Assembly (NCBI RefSeq): GCF_005233875.1
Contig: NZ_SZPZ01000002.1
Coordinates: 1,607,715-1,671,714, forward strand
DNA: 64,000 bases
Origin: Kribbella jiaozuonensis
GTDB taxonomy: Bacteria > Actinomycetota > Actinomycetes > Propionibacteriales > Kribbellaceae
Direction of reading: 5' to 3'
Each line of letters starts with the position of its first letter. The stretch's first letter is position 1. The notes under the pieces were generated by a model, which worked only from the letters and a program-made list of their open reading frames with translations, did not search any database and was not told where the DNA came from. Both the position numbers and the translations under genes were made by a program. Positions 1-8,675 of this stretch are shown here, piece after piece.

Positions 1-306
1 CCGAACGGCGCGGTCGTCGTGAACTCTTCCCGCGGACCGGCCATCGATCAACAAGCGTTGCTCGAGCACGCGCTCGACGGGCGGATCTACGCGGCGCTCG
101 ACGTCTACGACCCCGAACCACCGCAGTTCGACGCGAAGACGCTCGCGGCCTCGAATCTCCTGCTCACGCCCCATATCGCTGGTGACACCGCGGAGGGGCA
201 CCTCGCGCTCGCTGGCTACGTGCTCAAGGACGCACTGCAGTGGCTCGACAACGGCACTCGCGGACCGAGCTTCGTCGATCCCGCGTCGTGGTCGATCGCG
301 GCGTGA
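1..306 (+). CDS. D-isomer specific 2-hydroxyacid dehydrogenase, C-terminal fragment
   Basis: The frame is open from base 1 and ends at TGA 304-306, so the window starts inside the gene and only about 101 C-terminal residues are visible. They match the end of the NAD-binding domain of 2-hydroxyacid dehydrogenases: a VVNSSRGP stretch with the conserved Arg, an ALDVYDPEP segment, and LLTPHIAG carrying the catalytic His. The family reversibly reduces 2-oxoacids to D-2-hydroxyacids with NAD(P)H in the cytoplasm. The next gene starts 11 bp downstream, so this is probably an upstream member of the sugar-acid operon. Substrate unknown. Confidence 0.85.
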   Translation, partial: PNGAVVVNSSRGPAIDQQALLEHALDGRIYAALDVYDPEPPQFDAKTLAASNLLLTPHIAGDTAEGHLALAGYVLKDALQWLDNGTRGPSFVDPASWSIAA

Positions 307-317
307 GAGGAACGGCC

Positions 318-1460
318 ATGTCACGCATTACCCAGGTTGAGGTCTTCCCGGTCGCGGTGCCGTTCGCGCGCCGGTTCGTACTCGGCAGCGGCGCGGTCGG
401 CTCCCCCGATGCGGCGCCCGATCAGGCGGGCGCGGTGATCTTCGTGAAGCTGACCACCGAGGACGGCGTTGTCGGCTGGGGTGAGCAGCGCGCGCTGCCG
501 AGCTGGAGCTACGAGACGGCCGAGACGATGGCGGTCGTGATCCGGCGGCATCTCACGCCGATCCTGCTCGAGCTCACGCCGTTCGATGTCGAGCTGTTCC
601 ATCAGCGCGCAGCCAAGCGGCTCAGCCCGGCGGTGTCGAACGGGTTCCCGTTCGCCCGGGCGGCGATCGATGTCGCGATGCACGACGCGGCGGGCAAGCT
701 GGCCGGCGTACCTGTGCATGCGCTGCTCGGCGGGAAGATCCACGACGAGATCCCGCTCTGCTCGGCGATCGGGGTCGGGGACCAGGACGCCGTACGTGAG
801 CATGCGATCCAGTCGTCGGACTATGCGGCGTACAAGGTCAAGATCGGCGGCGATCTGGATGCGGACACCGCCGCGATCGAGACCGTTGCAGAGGTTGCCG
901 ACGGCAAGCCACTCTGGCTCGACGCGAACCAGTCCTATCGGCCCAGCGCGCTCAGGCAGCTGCGCGACCGGACCGCGGGCATCCGTACGATTCATTGCAT
1001 CGAGCAACCGGTGCCGAGTACCGACACGCTGGCCATGGCGCGGCTGCGCGAGCTGATCGACCTGCCGATCGCGATCGACGAAGGCAGCTTCTCCGCGCAG
1101 GACCTGGCGCGCGCGATCCGGCTCAACGCCGCCGACCTGGTCGTCGTCAAGGTCTGCAAGTCCGGCGGACTGCGCAACGCACTGAAGACCGCCCAGACCG
1201 CGCTCGCCGGCGGTCTCGAGATTCTCGCCAGCGGCCTGACCGACTGCGGAGTCGCGTTCGCCGCCGCACTGCACGTGTTCAGTCAGCTCGAGCTCGCCCT
1301 GCCCGCCGAGCTCAACGGGCCGGAGCTGCTGACCGATCTGTACGTCGAGGGGCTGAGCATCACCAAGGCCGTCGCCACGGTCCCCACCGCCCCTGGATTG
1401 GGCGTCGAGGTCGACGAGGAACGCATCCGCGCGGAGTCGATCGACCTGCTCTACCGGTGA
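318..1460 (+). CDS. Enolase-superfamily enzyme, mandelate racemase/muconate lactonizing type
   Basis: 380 aa. The chosen ATG at 318 follows a GAGAGGAA Shine-Dalgarno; an upstream in-frame start at 240 would overlap the previous gene by 67 bp. It has the enolase capping domain plus barrel. KVK at 173-175, metal ligands Asp202 (DANQ), Glu229 (EQP) and Asp254 (DEG), and a second lysine cluster KVCK at 278-281. A lysine on each side of the active site is the muconate-lactonizing-enzyme subgroup pattern (cycloisomerases, dipeptide epimerases, OSBS), not the His-Asp pattern of acid-sugar dehydratases. Its place ahead of a sugar ABC transporter suggests it acts on an imported carbohydrate-derived acid or lactone. 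Exact reaction unknown. Confidence 0.85.
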   Translation: MSRITQVEVFPVAVPFARRFVLGSGAVGSPDAAPDQAGAVIFVKLTTEDGVVGWGEQRALPSWSYETAETMAVVIRRHLTPILLELTPFDVELFHQRAAKRLSPAVSNGFPFARAAIDVAMHDAAGKLAGVPVHALLGGKIHDEIPLCSAIGVGDQDAVREHAIQSSDYAAYKVKIGGDLDADTAAIETVAEVADGKPLWLDANQSYRPSALRQLRDRTAGIRTIHCIEQPVPSTDTLAMARLRELIDLPIAIDEGSFSAQDLARAIRLNAADLVVVKVCKSGGLRNALKTAQTALAGGLEILASGLTDCGVAFAAALHVFSQLELALPAELNGPELLTDLYVEGLSITKAVATVPTAPGLGVEVDEERIRAESIDLLYR

Positions 1461-1468
1461 GGAGAACC

Positions 1469-2791
1469 ATGCAAACAAAGCTGTCCCGCCGCGGCTTCCT
1501 CGGGATGACCGGCTTCGCCGGACTCGGGATCGCCGCGGCCGGAACCCTGGCCGGGTGCTCGTCCGGGCCGCCGTCCGGTGCCGCCACCTGGTCGATGTGG
1601 TCCAGCAGTGCCGCCGAGAAGAAGGTCTGGGACGACTTCGGCAAGTACGTCGAGCAGCAGCTCAAGGTCAAGTCGGTCGCCAGCCTCACGCCGTCCCCCA
1701 GCTACCCGACCAAGCTCGACCTCCAACTCGTCAGCGGTACGGCGAGCCTGGTGACCGCGCTCAACGGCACGCTGATCCCGACGTACGCCGCCCGTGGCGC
1801 GCACCGGCCGCTCGACGACCTGATCGCCAACGACCCGGATTTCACGCTGGACGACTTCTACCAGACCAGCAGAAGCATCAGCAGCTTCAACGGCAAGACC
1901 TACGCGATCGGCTTCGACGTCGCGCCGACGGTCATGTACTACAACAAGGACCTGCTGAAGAAGCAGGGCATCCCGTTGCCGTCGCCGACCGAGCCGATGT
2001 CCTGGGCAACGTTCCGGGATCTCTGCAAGCAGCTCACCAAACCCGGCCAGCAGTACGGCTTCACCTGCGCGCCCGCCATCGACGACCTGGTGTCCTGGAT
2101 CTACTGCGCGGGCGGCAACGTGATGAGCGACGACGGCAGCCGCAGCACGCTGGGTGATCCGGAAGCGATGGAGGCACTGCAGTACGTCATCGACCTCTTC
2201 GTCAAGGACAAGGTCACGCCGCCGATCAAGAACCTCGTCACCGAGAGCTCGCTGTCGAACTTCATGCAGGGCAATGTCGCGTTCATGCAGAACGGCCCGT
2301 GGCAGGTCGTCAACGCTCGCAAGGCAAAGTTCGACTGGGACATCATTCCGTTCCCGGCCGGGGCTGCCGGGAGCAAGCCGCGGGTCTCGGGATCCAGCTT
2401 CGCGATTCCATCGGGGGTGCGCGATGGTGCCGAGCTCGACCTCGCGTGGAAGCTGATGAAGACCCTGACCAGCACCGGCGCACTCGACATCTACGCCAAG
2501 GCCGGCCGCAACAACCCGGCCAGGCTCAGCGCCGGCAGCGCGTTCCAGCCGCCGCCGGACAACCTCGGCATCGTCCAGCAGATCCTGGCCGGCAAGCTCG
2601 CCGGCGGTCACGCCTTCGACGTCACCACGAACTGGAACCAGGTCAAGCAGTTGCTCGGTCAGGATCTGCCCCGGACCTTCCTCGGCCAGGTCAGCGTCCC
2701 GGACGCGATCAACGGGCTCACCCCGCGCCTCGACATCCTGATGCGCCAGCACCTCGACACCGTCCGCCAAGCCACCGCCAGGAAGGGGTGA
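1469..2791 (+). CDS. Sugar ABC transporter substrate-binding lipoprotein (CUT1)
   Basis: 440 aa; ATG 1469 is preceded by GGAGAA. The N-terminus has a twin-arginine motif (S-R-R-G-F-L, Arg7-Arg8), a hydrophobic stretch and a lipobox LAGC with Cys30, so it is probably Tat-exported and lipid-anchored on the outer face of the membrane. The body resembles family 1 extracellular sugar-binding proteins, including GNVAFMQNGPW, a typical hinge-region segment. It would deliver its ligand to the two permeases encoded immediately downstream. The operon also holds an enolase-superfamily enzyme and a TIM-barrel isomerase, so the ligand is probably a sugar or sugar acid; which one cannot be told. Confidence 0.92.
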   Translation: MQTKLSRRGFLGMTGFAGLGIAAAGTLAGCSSGPPSGAATWSMWSSSAAEKKVWDDFGKYVEQQLKVKSVASLTPSPSYPTKLDLQLVSGTASLVTALNGTLIPTYAARGAHRPLDDLIANDPDFTLDDFYQTSRSISSFNGKTYAIGFDVAPTVMYYNKDLLKKQGIPLPSPTEPMSWATFRDLCKQLTKPGQQYGFTCAPAIDDLVSWIYCAGGNVMSDDGSRSTLGDPEAMEALQYVIDLFVKDKVTPPIKNLVTESSLSNFMQGNVAFMQNGPWQVVNARKAKFDWDIIPFPAGAAGSKPRVSGSSFAIPSGVRDGAELDLAWKLMKTLTSTGALDIYAKAGRNNPARLSAGSAFQPPPDNLGIVQQILAGKLAGGHAFDVTTNWNQVKQLLGQDLPRTFLGQVSVPDAINGLTPRLDILMRQHLDTVRQATARKG

Positions 2792-2796
2792 ACCCC

Positions 2797-3741
2797 ATGG
2801 CCGTCGATACCGCACCTGCGGTCACCGCCCTGCCACCAACCCCTCAGCCGTCCAAACCCACTCCCCGATGGCGCAGCCGCGAAGCGCTGACCGCCTGGCT
2901 GTTCATCCTGCCCAGCCTGATCGGCTTCCTGATCTTCACCGCCGGACCGGTCGTTGCCGCGGGCGTCATCTCGCTGCTCAACTGGAACCTGTTCAGCGCA
3001 CCGACCTGGGCCGGCCTGCACAACTTCGCCCGCCTCGGCCCCGACCCGACGTTCTGGTCCGCCCTCGGCAACACCGCGTACTTCACCTTGGTCAGCGTGC
3101 CGCTCACGATCGTCGTCAGCCTCGCCCTCGCGCTCCTGCTCAACCAGGGCGTACGCCGGGTCGCCGTCTTCCGGTCGCTGCTGCTGTTGCCGTACGCAAC
3201 CATCACGGTGGCGGTGGCGTTCGTCTGGATCTGGCTCTACATCCCGCACGACGGCCTGGTGAACGCCGTGCTCGGCTGGTTCGGCATCAACGGACCGGCA
3301 TGGCTGATCTCGGACAACTGGGCGATGCCCGCCCTGATCCTGATGAGCGTCTGGAAGAGCTTCGGCTTCGGCATGGTCGTCTTCCTCGCCGGCCTCCAGG
3401 CGATCCCGCAACAGCTCTACGAAGCCGGCCGCGTGGACGGTACGTCGCCCTGGAACAGCTTCCGCCACATCACACTGCCCATGCTCTCCCCCGCTTTGTT
3501 CTTCGTCATCGTCACGTCGGTGATCGGATCGTTCCAGGTCTTCGACCAGGCACTGATCATGACGAACGGCGGACCGGGTACCCGCACCACCACGCTGGTC
3601 ATGTACATCTACCGGACCGGCTTCGAGAACTACGACCAGGGGTACGCCGCGGCGCAGTCGCTGGTGCTGTTCGCGTTCATCGTCGTCATCACCACCGGCC
3701 AGTTCCTCTTCCAGCGCAAGTTGGTGCACTATGACAACTGA
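2797..3741 (+). CDS. Sugar ABC transporter permease, MalF/UgpA type
   Basis: 314 aa. ATG 2797 follows AGGAAGGGG at the end of the lipoprotein gene, leaving a 5-bp gap. A Pro-rich cytoplasmic N-terminus of about 30 residues is followed by about six membrane segments. The cytoplasmic EAA loop is near residue 209 (EAGRVDGTSPWNSF), where the ATPase docks, and NGGPGTRTTTLVMYIY is typical of CUT1 MalF-like permeases. It forms the channel with the next gene product, which it overlaps by 11 bp. No ATPase gene is nearby. Confidence 0.93.
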   Translation: MAVDTAPAVTALPPTPQPSKPTPRWRSREALTAWLFILPSLIGFLIFTAGPVVAAGVISLLNWNLFSAPTWAGLHNFARLGPDPTFWSALGNTAYFTLVSVPLTIVVSLALALLLNQGVRRVAVFRSLLLLPYATITVAVAFVWIWLYIPHDGLVNAVLGWFGINGPAWLISDNWAMPALILMSVWKSFGFGMVVFLAGLQAIPQQLYEAGRVDGTSPWNSFRHITLPMLSPALFFVIVTSVIGSFQVFDQALIMTNGGPGTRTTTLVMYIYRTGFENYDQGYAAAQSLVLFAFIVVITTGQFLFQRKLVHYDN

Positions 3742-4555
3742 TGCCCGCCGCAAGCTGATCGTCTTCGCGTGCTTCCTGGTCACCGCGCTCACGCTGATCC
3801 CGGTCGTGATGATGGTGCTGGTCGCGTTCCAGTCCGACGCCGAATCGATGGCGGCCAAGCCGTCGTTCTGGCCGAGCAGCTGGCACCCCGAGAACCTCAC
3901 CCGCGCGTTCGACCTCGTCCCGCTCGGCAAGTACCTGCTCAACACGATCTACTTCGCCGGCGGTACGACGATCCTCGAAACGGTCACCGCTGCGCTCGCG
4001 GCATACGCGTTCGCACGGCTGAACTTCCCAGGCCGGAGCTGGCTGTTCGGGATCTACCTGGCCACGCTGATGATCCCGTCGCAGGTGACGCTGATCCCGC
4101 AGTTCGTGCTGGTCGCGAAGCTGCACGGCATCGACACCTGGCCCGGGATGATCCTGCCGCACGCGTTCACCGCGATCGGGGTGTTCCTGCTGCGGCAGTT
4201 CTTCCTCGGCATCCCGCGCGACTACGAGGAGGCAGCCCGGCTGGACGGTGCGAACCGTTGGCAGGCATTCGTCCGGGTCATCGTGCCGCTCGCAGTACCA
4301 GCGATCGCGACGCTCGCCGTGTTCAAGTTCATCGGCCAGTGGAACAACCTGCTCTGGCCGCTCGTCATCTCCAACAGCGACGCGACCCGCACGGCGGCCG
4401 TCGGCCTGCAGGTCTTCCAGGACACCAACGGCACCCAGTGGAACTTGTTGCTGATGGCAGCGACCGTCACCACGATCCCGCTGATCGTCCTGTTCTTCCT
4501 CACCCAACGCTGGTTCGTCCGAGGTATCACCATGAGTGGTCTAGGAGGTCGCTGA
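3731..4555 (+). CDS. Sugar ABC transporter permease, MalG/UgpE type
   Basis: 274 aa. The ATG lies inside the last codons of the MalF-like gene (11-bp overlap, ATGACAACTGA), so translation is probably coupled. It has six predicted membrane segments, an EEAARLDGAN EAA loop near residue 166, and the C-terminal RWFVRGITMSGLGG ending common to MalG-like permeases. It pairs with the upstream permease as the inner-membrane half of the importer. The junction sequence is identical to that of the permease pair at 19636-19646. Confidence 0.93.
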   Translation: MTTDARRKLIVFACFLVTALTLIPVVMMVLVAFQSDAESMAAKPSFWPSSWHPENLTRAFDLVPLGKYLLNTIYFAGGTTILETVTAALAAYAFARLNFPGRSWLFGIYLATLMIPSQVTLIPQFVLVAKLHGIDTWPGMILPHAFTAIGVFLLRQFFLGIPRDYEEAARLDGANRWQAFVRVIVPLAVPAIATLAVFKFIGQWNNLLWPLVISNSDATRTAAVGLQVFQDTNGTQWNLLLMAATVTTIPLIVLFFLTQRWFVRGITMSGLGGR

Positions 4556-4558
4556 ACA

Positions 4559-5341
4559 ATGACCTATCTGTGGTCCGTCTTCACCAAGCCCTGGTCCGGC
4601 CTTCCCGGCGACGAGCTCGGCCGGCTCGTCGCAGGCATCGGCTTCAGCGGCGCCGAGATCCCGGTCCGCGACACGGCGTACGTCACGCCGGCGAACGCCA
4701 GTGTCGAGCTGCCGAAGTTCACCGCGCAGTTGCGGGCCGAGGGCATCGAACCGATCAGCGTCGCGAGCGACCTGTCCGAGCAGGTGTTCGCAGCCTGCGC
4801 GGAGGCCGGTGTGCCGATGATCCGGATCATGGCCGAGCTCGGCCCCGACGGGTACGCCGCTTCCGTGCAGCGCAACCGCGCTCTCCTTGAGCAGGCGGTC
4901 CCACTGACCGAGCGGTACGACGTGCAGGTCGGCGTACAGCCGCATCATGGAAGGTTCGTGTCGTCGACGCTCGGCGTACTGCAACTGCTCGAAGGACTGC
5001 CCGATCGATACAGGCTCGTGTGGGACGCGGCGCACGATGCGCTGGCCGGTGATCATCCCGCGGTGACGCTCGAGCTCGGCGCGGAGCGCCTCGGGATCGT
5101 GAACCTGAAGAACGTGCACTACCTGCGGACGGACGCCGGCTGGAAGACGAACTTCGTGGAGGCCGAGGACGGTCTCGCCGACTGGCCGGCCGCCTTCGCC
5201 GCACTGGAGAAGGTCGGGTACGCGGGCCCGATCTGCCTGACAGGTCAGTACTCCGATCCCGACGTGCCGGTGGAAGAGCGGCTGAAAAGAGACCTGCGCT
5301 TCGCTGTCACATCGGCCGCGCAGCATCCGTCAAGGGAGTGA
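4559..5341 (+). CDS. Sugar-phosphate isomerase/epimerase-like TIM-barrel protein
   Basis: 260 aa, starting 3 bp after the permease stop with GGAGG in the permease end. It resembles the xylose isomerase-like TIM barrel family (AP endonuclease 2 fold; IolE, hydroxypyruvate isomerase and similar). Recognisable strand ends are GVQPHHGRF, a WDAAHD segment and NLKNVHYLR, which would supply metal ligands. The metal-dependent family isomerises or epimerises ketoses, inososes or hydroxypyruvate in the cytoplasm. As the last gene of the transport operon it probably acts early on the imported compound. Substrate not identifiable. Confidence 0.8.
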   Translation: MTYLWSVFTKPWSGLPGDELGRLVAGIGFSGAEIPVRDTAYVTPANASVELPKFTAQLRAEGIEPISVASDLSEQVFAACAEAGVPMIRIMAELGPDGYAASVQRNRALLEQAVPLTERYDVQVGVQPHHGRFVSSTLGVLQLLEGLPDRYRLVWDAAHDALAGDHPAVTLELGAERLGIVNLKNVHYLRTDAGWKTNFVEAEDGLADWPAAFAALEKVGYAGPICLTGQYSDPDVPVEERLKRDLRFAVTSAAQHPSRE

Positions 5342-5395
5342 ATGGCAACTAAACCACGAACCCTGATGGAGAACCTCCCATGCAAGCACGGATGA
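5342..5395 (+). CDS. Possible 17-residue leader peptide
   Basis: A short frame (MATKPRTLMENLPCKHG) begins one base after the TIM-barrel stop. It has a good Shine-Dalgarno (GGGAG) and ends with TGA overlapping an internal ATG of the next gene. It may be translated and couple the two genes, or be chance. No function is recognised. Low confidence because it rests only on signal spacing. Confidence 0.2.
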   Translation: MATKPRTLMENLPCKHG

Positions 5396-5835
5396 CGAAC
5401 CCCGCGGAGATCCTGCCGGACGCCACCAAGGGCATTCAGAACATCTACAAGGCGATCGGCCAGTCCGGTACGGACGGCAAGATCCTCGAGCTCGTGCACC
5501 TGCGGGCCAGCCAGATCAACGGTTGCTCGCCCTGTGTGTTCGGCGGGATCAAGTCGGCGCTGAAGAACGGCGAGACCGACGAGCGGCTGCACCAGGTCGC
5601 CGCCTGGCGGGAGTCCGACCTGTTCACCGACGGCGAGCGGGCCGCACTCGAGATGGCGGAGGCCGCGACCCGGCTGGCCGACAACCCGACCGCGGTCAGT
5701 GACGAGATCTGGGCCGAGGCGGAAAAGCACTTCGGCGAGAAGGAACTGTCGGCGATCGTGCTGATGATCGCGCTCACCAACATGTTCAACCGGATCAACA
5801 CCACCGTGCGTCAGCCGGCCGGCGCCACCTGGTAG
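5380..5835 (+). CDS. Carboxymuconolactone decarboxylase / AhpD-family alkylhydroperoxidase-like protein
   Basis: 151 aa. ATG 5380 has GGAGAA six bases upstream; ATG 5392 is an alternative. A CSPC redox pair follows the LRASQING segment, and the helical core (VAAWRESDLFTDGERAALE) is typical of AhpD-like proteins. These reduce peroxides through the CxxC pair and a nearby His/Glu relay, or act as thiol-dependent protective enzymes. It lies 38 bp after the sugar operon and may be read through from it, but its function has no obvious tie to sugar uptake. The hairpin at 5847-5879 follows. Confidence 0.88.
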   Translation: MQARMTNPAEILPDATKGIQNIYKAIGQSGTDGKILELVHLRASQINGCSPCVFGGIKSALKNGETDERLHQVAAWRESDLFTDGERAALEMAEAATRLADNPTAVSDEIWAEAEKHFGEKELSAIVLMIALTNMFNRINTTVRQPAGATW

Positions 5836-5846
5836 TTCGATAGCGT

Positions 5847-5879
5847 GAGCCCCGGATGTCGAGAAGACGTCCGGGGCTC
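5847..5879 (+). terminator. Stem-loop after the AhpD-like gene
   Basis: GAGCCCCGGATGTC pairs with GACGTCCGGGGCTC (14 bp, one G-U wobble) around a 5-base loop. It lies 11 bp past the stop. No U-tract follows, so it is either a GC-rich intrinsic terminator of the actinobacterial kind or an mRNA-end stabiliser. Confidence 0.6.
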
Positions 5880-5907
5880 CGACGTACCGGGTGAATGGAG
5901 GCACGCG

Positions 5908-6258
5908 ATGAAATACATGCTGCTGATCTACGGAAACGAAGAAACCTGGGACACCCTGCACGCCGAGGGAATCGAGCAAGTGCTTGACCAGCACCGCGCC
6001 CTCTCCGAGGAGCTCGAGGCAAAAGGCGAGCTCGTCGACGGAATGGGCCTCACCACCGCGAACGCCCGGGTGATCAGGGTCCACGACGGCGTCCCCGCCG
6101 TCACCGACGGCCCCTTCACCGAAGCCAAGGAAGTCCTGGCCGGCTACTACATCCTCAACTGCACCCTCGACCGCGCCACCGAGATCGCCGCCCGCCTGCC
6201 CGAGGCGCCGTACTCCCCGATCGAGATCCGCGAGTTCTCGGATCCGATGGAATCGTAG
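5908..6258 (+). CDS. YCII-domain protein (DGPF-type)
   Basis: 116 aa from ATG 5908, with GGAGG eight bases upstream (in-frame start 5845 would lie inside the stem-loop). It matches the YCII-related family: MKYMLLIYGNE at the start and the DGPFTEAKEVLAGYYIL core, a ferredoxin-like fold with conserved His/Asp. The so-called DGPF members are often found beside ECF sigma-factor genes; none is here. Function of the family is poorly known, possibly small-molecule binding or a lyase-like activity. Confidence 0.85.
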   Translation: MKYMLLIYGNEETWDTLHAEGIEQVLDQHRALSEELEAKGELVDGMGLTTANARVIRVHDGVPAVTDGPFTEAKEVLAGYYILNCTLDRATEIAARLPEAPYSPIEIREFSDPMES

Positions 6259-6264
6259 GGACTT

Positions 6265-6300
6265 GCCGGCCTCAGCTGGGCGTCGACACCTGAGACCGGC
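6265..6300 (+). terminator. Stem-loop after the YCII gene
   Basis: GCCGG-C-CTCAG pairs with CTGAG-A-CCGGC (10 of 11 positions) around a 14-base loop, starting 6 bp after the YCII stop. There is no U-tract. A plausible transcript end for the plus-strand block. Confidence 0.4.
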
Positions 6301-6844
6301 GAGTCACTGACTCAGACCGTTGACGTCCGGACAAGCTCGCGCGAAGCGAGGATGACCCCACCTGAGGCAGGCTGGTCACCCATGCCCCGGCCACCTTGGA
6401 CGAAAACAGTGCTACCAGGCGCAGGCAGCGTGACACCCTCGCCAAGTCGCAGCGTGGTCGTCATTCCATTGCTCAACCTGAGCATCGCCACGCGTCGCGG
6501 ACGCACCGGGCTGATCGACGAGCTCACCTCGTGGATGCCGGTACAAACCGCCGGTTGGATCGCAGCTCGTCCGAGCCCCGCATTGCCGTGACTCCTCACA
6601 TCACGGCACTGCTCGGCGAGCCTTCTCATCGCTGACACACTTCCCCCTTCTCATCGTGAACTGCCCCCGAGTGGCGGTGGACGCGGTCGCACGACCGCAC
6701 ACTCCCCGTCCTTCCCGCACCCGGAAACGACGCGGAAGTGATCAAGCAACCCTTGCTGAGAGTGACGACGTTTTCAAGGGATCGTGATCGGAATCCCGAG
6801 TTCCGGAACTGCTGTCCACGAAAACCTCCGAGACCTACTGACAA
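6301..6844. other. Gene-poor stretch between convergent transcription units
   Basis: Nothing here could be assigned to a known gene. A 108-codon frame on the minus strand (6312-6638) has no recognised similarity, and its codon use looks less biased than that of neighbouring genes; it could be a decayed remnant. The stretch also holds a perfect 8-bp inverted repeat with a 9-base loop (6584-6608, TGCCGTGA/TCACGGCA) and a 7-bp inverted repeat GCGGTCG/CGACCGC with a 2-base centre (6683-6698). Either might act as a terminator or protein site for the importer operon ending at 6845. Confidence 0.4.
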
Positions 6845-7726
6845 CTACTGACCACCGAAGCCGGTGGTCGCAATCCCCTTGATGATCTGGCGCTGGAAGA
6901 ACAGGAAGACGACAACCAGCGGCAGCGCGGCGAGAATCGCGGACGCCATGTTCTGCGCGTATTGCAGCCCATAAGCACTCTTCACCGTCTGCAGTCCGAC
7001 CGGCAACGTCATCAGGTGCGCGTCGGTCGTCACGATGAACGGCCACAAGAAGTTGTTCCACGCACCGATGAACACGAAGATCGCTACCGCGGCAAGGATC
7101 GGCCGCGACAACGGCAGCACGATCGACCAGAACACCCGCAGCCGGCCGGCGCCGTCGACCCGGGCCGCCTCTTCCAGCTCGACCGGGATCTGGTCGAAGA
7201 AACGCTTGAGAATCAGCACCATCGCAGGCGCGAACGACTGCGGCAGGATGATGCCCCAGTACGTGTCGACCAGGTTGAACGCGAGCATCTGCCGGAACAA
7301 CGGCACGATCAGCAACTGCGGCGGGATGATGATCGCCGCGATGATCGCGGCGTACAACCAACGTTTGCCCTTGAAGTTCACCCGCGAGAACGCGTACCCG
7401 GCCAGCGCGGACGTGGCAACCGTGATCGCTGTGATCGCCACCGACGTGAGCAGGCTGTTCCAGGCCCAGGCCGGGATGTCACCGGCTGACAACACCTTGC
7501 GGTAGGCATCGAAGCTGAACCCGTCCGGCGGGTTCAGCGTGATCCCTGCGGCGCCGGCGTCGGATTCGCTCTTCAGCGATGTCAGGACGGACCACGCGAA
7601 CGGCACCAGCCAGGTTGCGGCCAGGACCGCAAGTACCAGCAGCGCGACCATTCTGGACACGCTCCACGGGTTCTCACCCGGCTTGTGCGTTCGTTTGATC
7701 CCGCGGCTCAACGTGTACGTGCTCAT
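6845..7726 (-). CDS. Sugar ABC transporter permease, MalG/UgpE type
   Basis: 293 aa, starting MSTYTLSRGIKR; the ATG overlaps the stop of the preceding permease as ATGA. It has about six membrane segments, an EEAARVDGAGRLRVF EAA loop, and a C-terminus IIKGIATTGFGGQ typical of MalG-like subunits. Last gene of the LacI-linked importer on this strand; it would pair with the product of 7723-8661. No ATPase gene accompanies it. Confidence 0.93.
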   Translation of the reverse strand: MSTYTLSRGIKRTHKPGENPWSVSRMVALLVLAVLAATWLVPFAWSVLTSLKSESDAGAAGITLNPPDGFSFDAYRKVLSAGDIPAWAWNSLLTSVAITAITVATSALAGYAFSRVNFKGKRWLYAAIIAAIIIPPQLLIVPLFRQMLAFNLVDTYWGIILPQSFAPAMVLILKRFFDQIPVELEEAARVDGAGRLRVFWSIVLPLSRPILAAVAIFVFIGAWNNFLWPFIVTTDAHLMTLPVGLQTVKSAYGLQYAQNMASAILAALPLVVVFLFFQRQIIKGIATTGFGGQ

Positions 7727-8661
7727 GCGGCGCTCCTGCGGTTGATCAGTTTGTACTGCGCCAGGGCCACCAGGACGATCAGCACGAAGAACAGGTACGA
7801 GATGGCCGACGAGTAGCCGAACCGGTAGCCGGTGAAGCCCGACTCGTAGATGTACTGCACGATCGACCGCGTCTTCCCGGCCGGACCGCCGTTCGTCAGC
7901 ATGTAGATCTGGTCGAAGACCTTCAGCGACGCGAGGACCTGCAGCGTCGCGATCAGCGCCGTCGTCGGCGTCAGTTGCGGGATCACGATCGAGAACAGCT
8001 GCCGCCACTTGCCGGCGCCGTCGATCGCGGCCGCCTCGAACTGCTGCTCGGGAATGTTCTGCAACGCCGCCAGGTAGAGCAGGAAGTTGAACCCGATCGT
8101 CCACCACAGCGTGGTGATCACGACCGAGATCATCGCCACCTTCGGATCCTGCAGCCACGCCACGGGCGCCGTACCGAACTTCGCCAGTACGCCGTTGATC
8201 AGCCCGAGCGTCGGGTTGTACATCCAGCTCCAGAACATCACCACGACGGTCGATGCGAGCAGGTACGGCAGGAAGAACGACAGGCGCCACAACCAGCGGC
8301 CCGGAAGGCCGAGGTTCACGAGCAGCGCGAGAGCGAGCGACAGGACGACGAGCGGGATCGTGCTGAGCAGTGTGAACCACAGCGTGTTGCCCAACGACTT
8401 CCACATGTCCGGGTCACGCAACGCGTCGGCATAGTTGGCGAAACCAACCAACCCGCTGCCGGCACCGGTCAACGTCTCGCCGGTGAAACTCAGGTACAGG
8501 CCGTACAAGGCCGGCACGACGAGGAACAGCCCGAACAGTACGGCGAACGGCGCCGCGAACGCCCAGCCGGTGAGGGTCTCCCCACGCTTCGCCCGCGCCT
8601 TGCCTTGGGCGCTGACCTCCTGGGCCGCAGCTTCGGCCGGAGTGTCGATGGCAGTTGTCAT
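7723..8661 (-). CDS. Sugar ABC transporter permease, MalF/UgpA type
   Basis: 312 aa from the ATG at 8661, preceded by GAGGAGACAG; an upstream GTG/ATG at 8679 would overlap the lipoprotein stop. The cytoplasmic N-terminus is Ala-rich, followed by six membrane segments. EAAAIDGAGKWRQLF is the EAA loop, and NGGPAGKTRSIVQYIYESGF is a characteristic CUT1 permease segment. It lies between the binding-protein gene and its partner permease, giving the standard SBP-MalF-MalG order. Confidence 0.93.
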   Translation of the reverse strand: MTTAIDTPAEAAAQEVSAQGKARAKRGETLTGWAFAAPFAVLFGLFLVVPALYGLYLSFTGETLTGAGSGLVGFANYADALRDPDMWKSLGNTLWFTLLSTIPLVVLSLALALLVNLGLPGRWLWRLSFFLPYLLASTVVVMFWSWMYNPTLGLINGVLAKFGTAPVAWLQDPKVAMISVVITTLWWTIGFNFLLYLAALQNIPEQQFEAAAIDGAGKWRQLFSIVIPQLTPTTALIATLQVLASLKVFDQIYMLTNGGPAGKTRSIVQYIYESGFTGYRFGYSSAISYLFFVLIVLVALAQYKLINRRSAA

Positions 8662-8675
8662 CAGTCTGTCTCCTC

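Noticed and set aside
6312..6638. 108-codon minus-strand gene
   Set aside because: No family match by eye, no convincing ribosome site and weak codon bias; kept only as part of the gap description.
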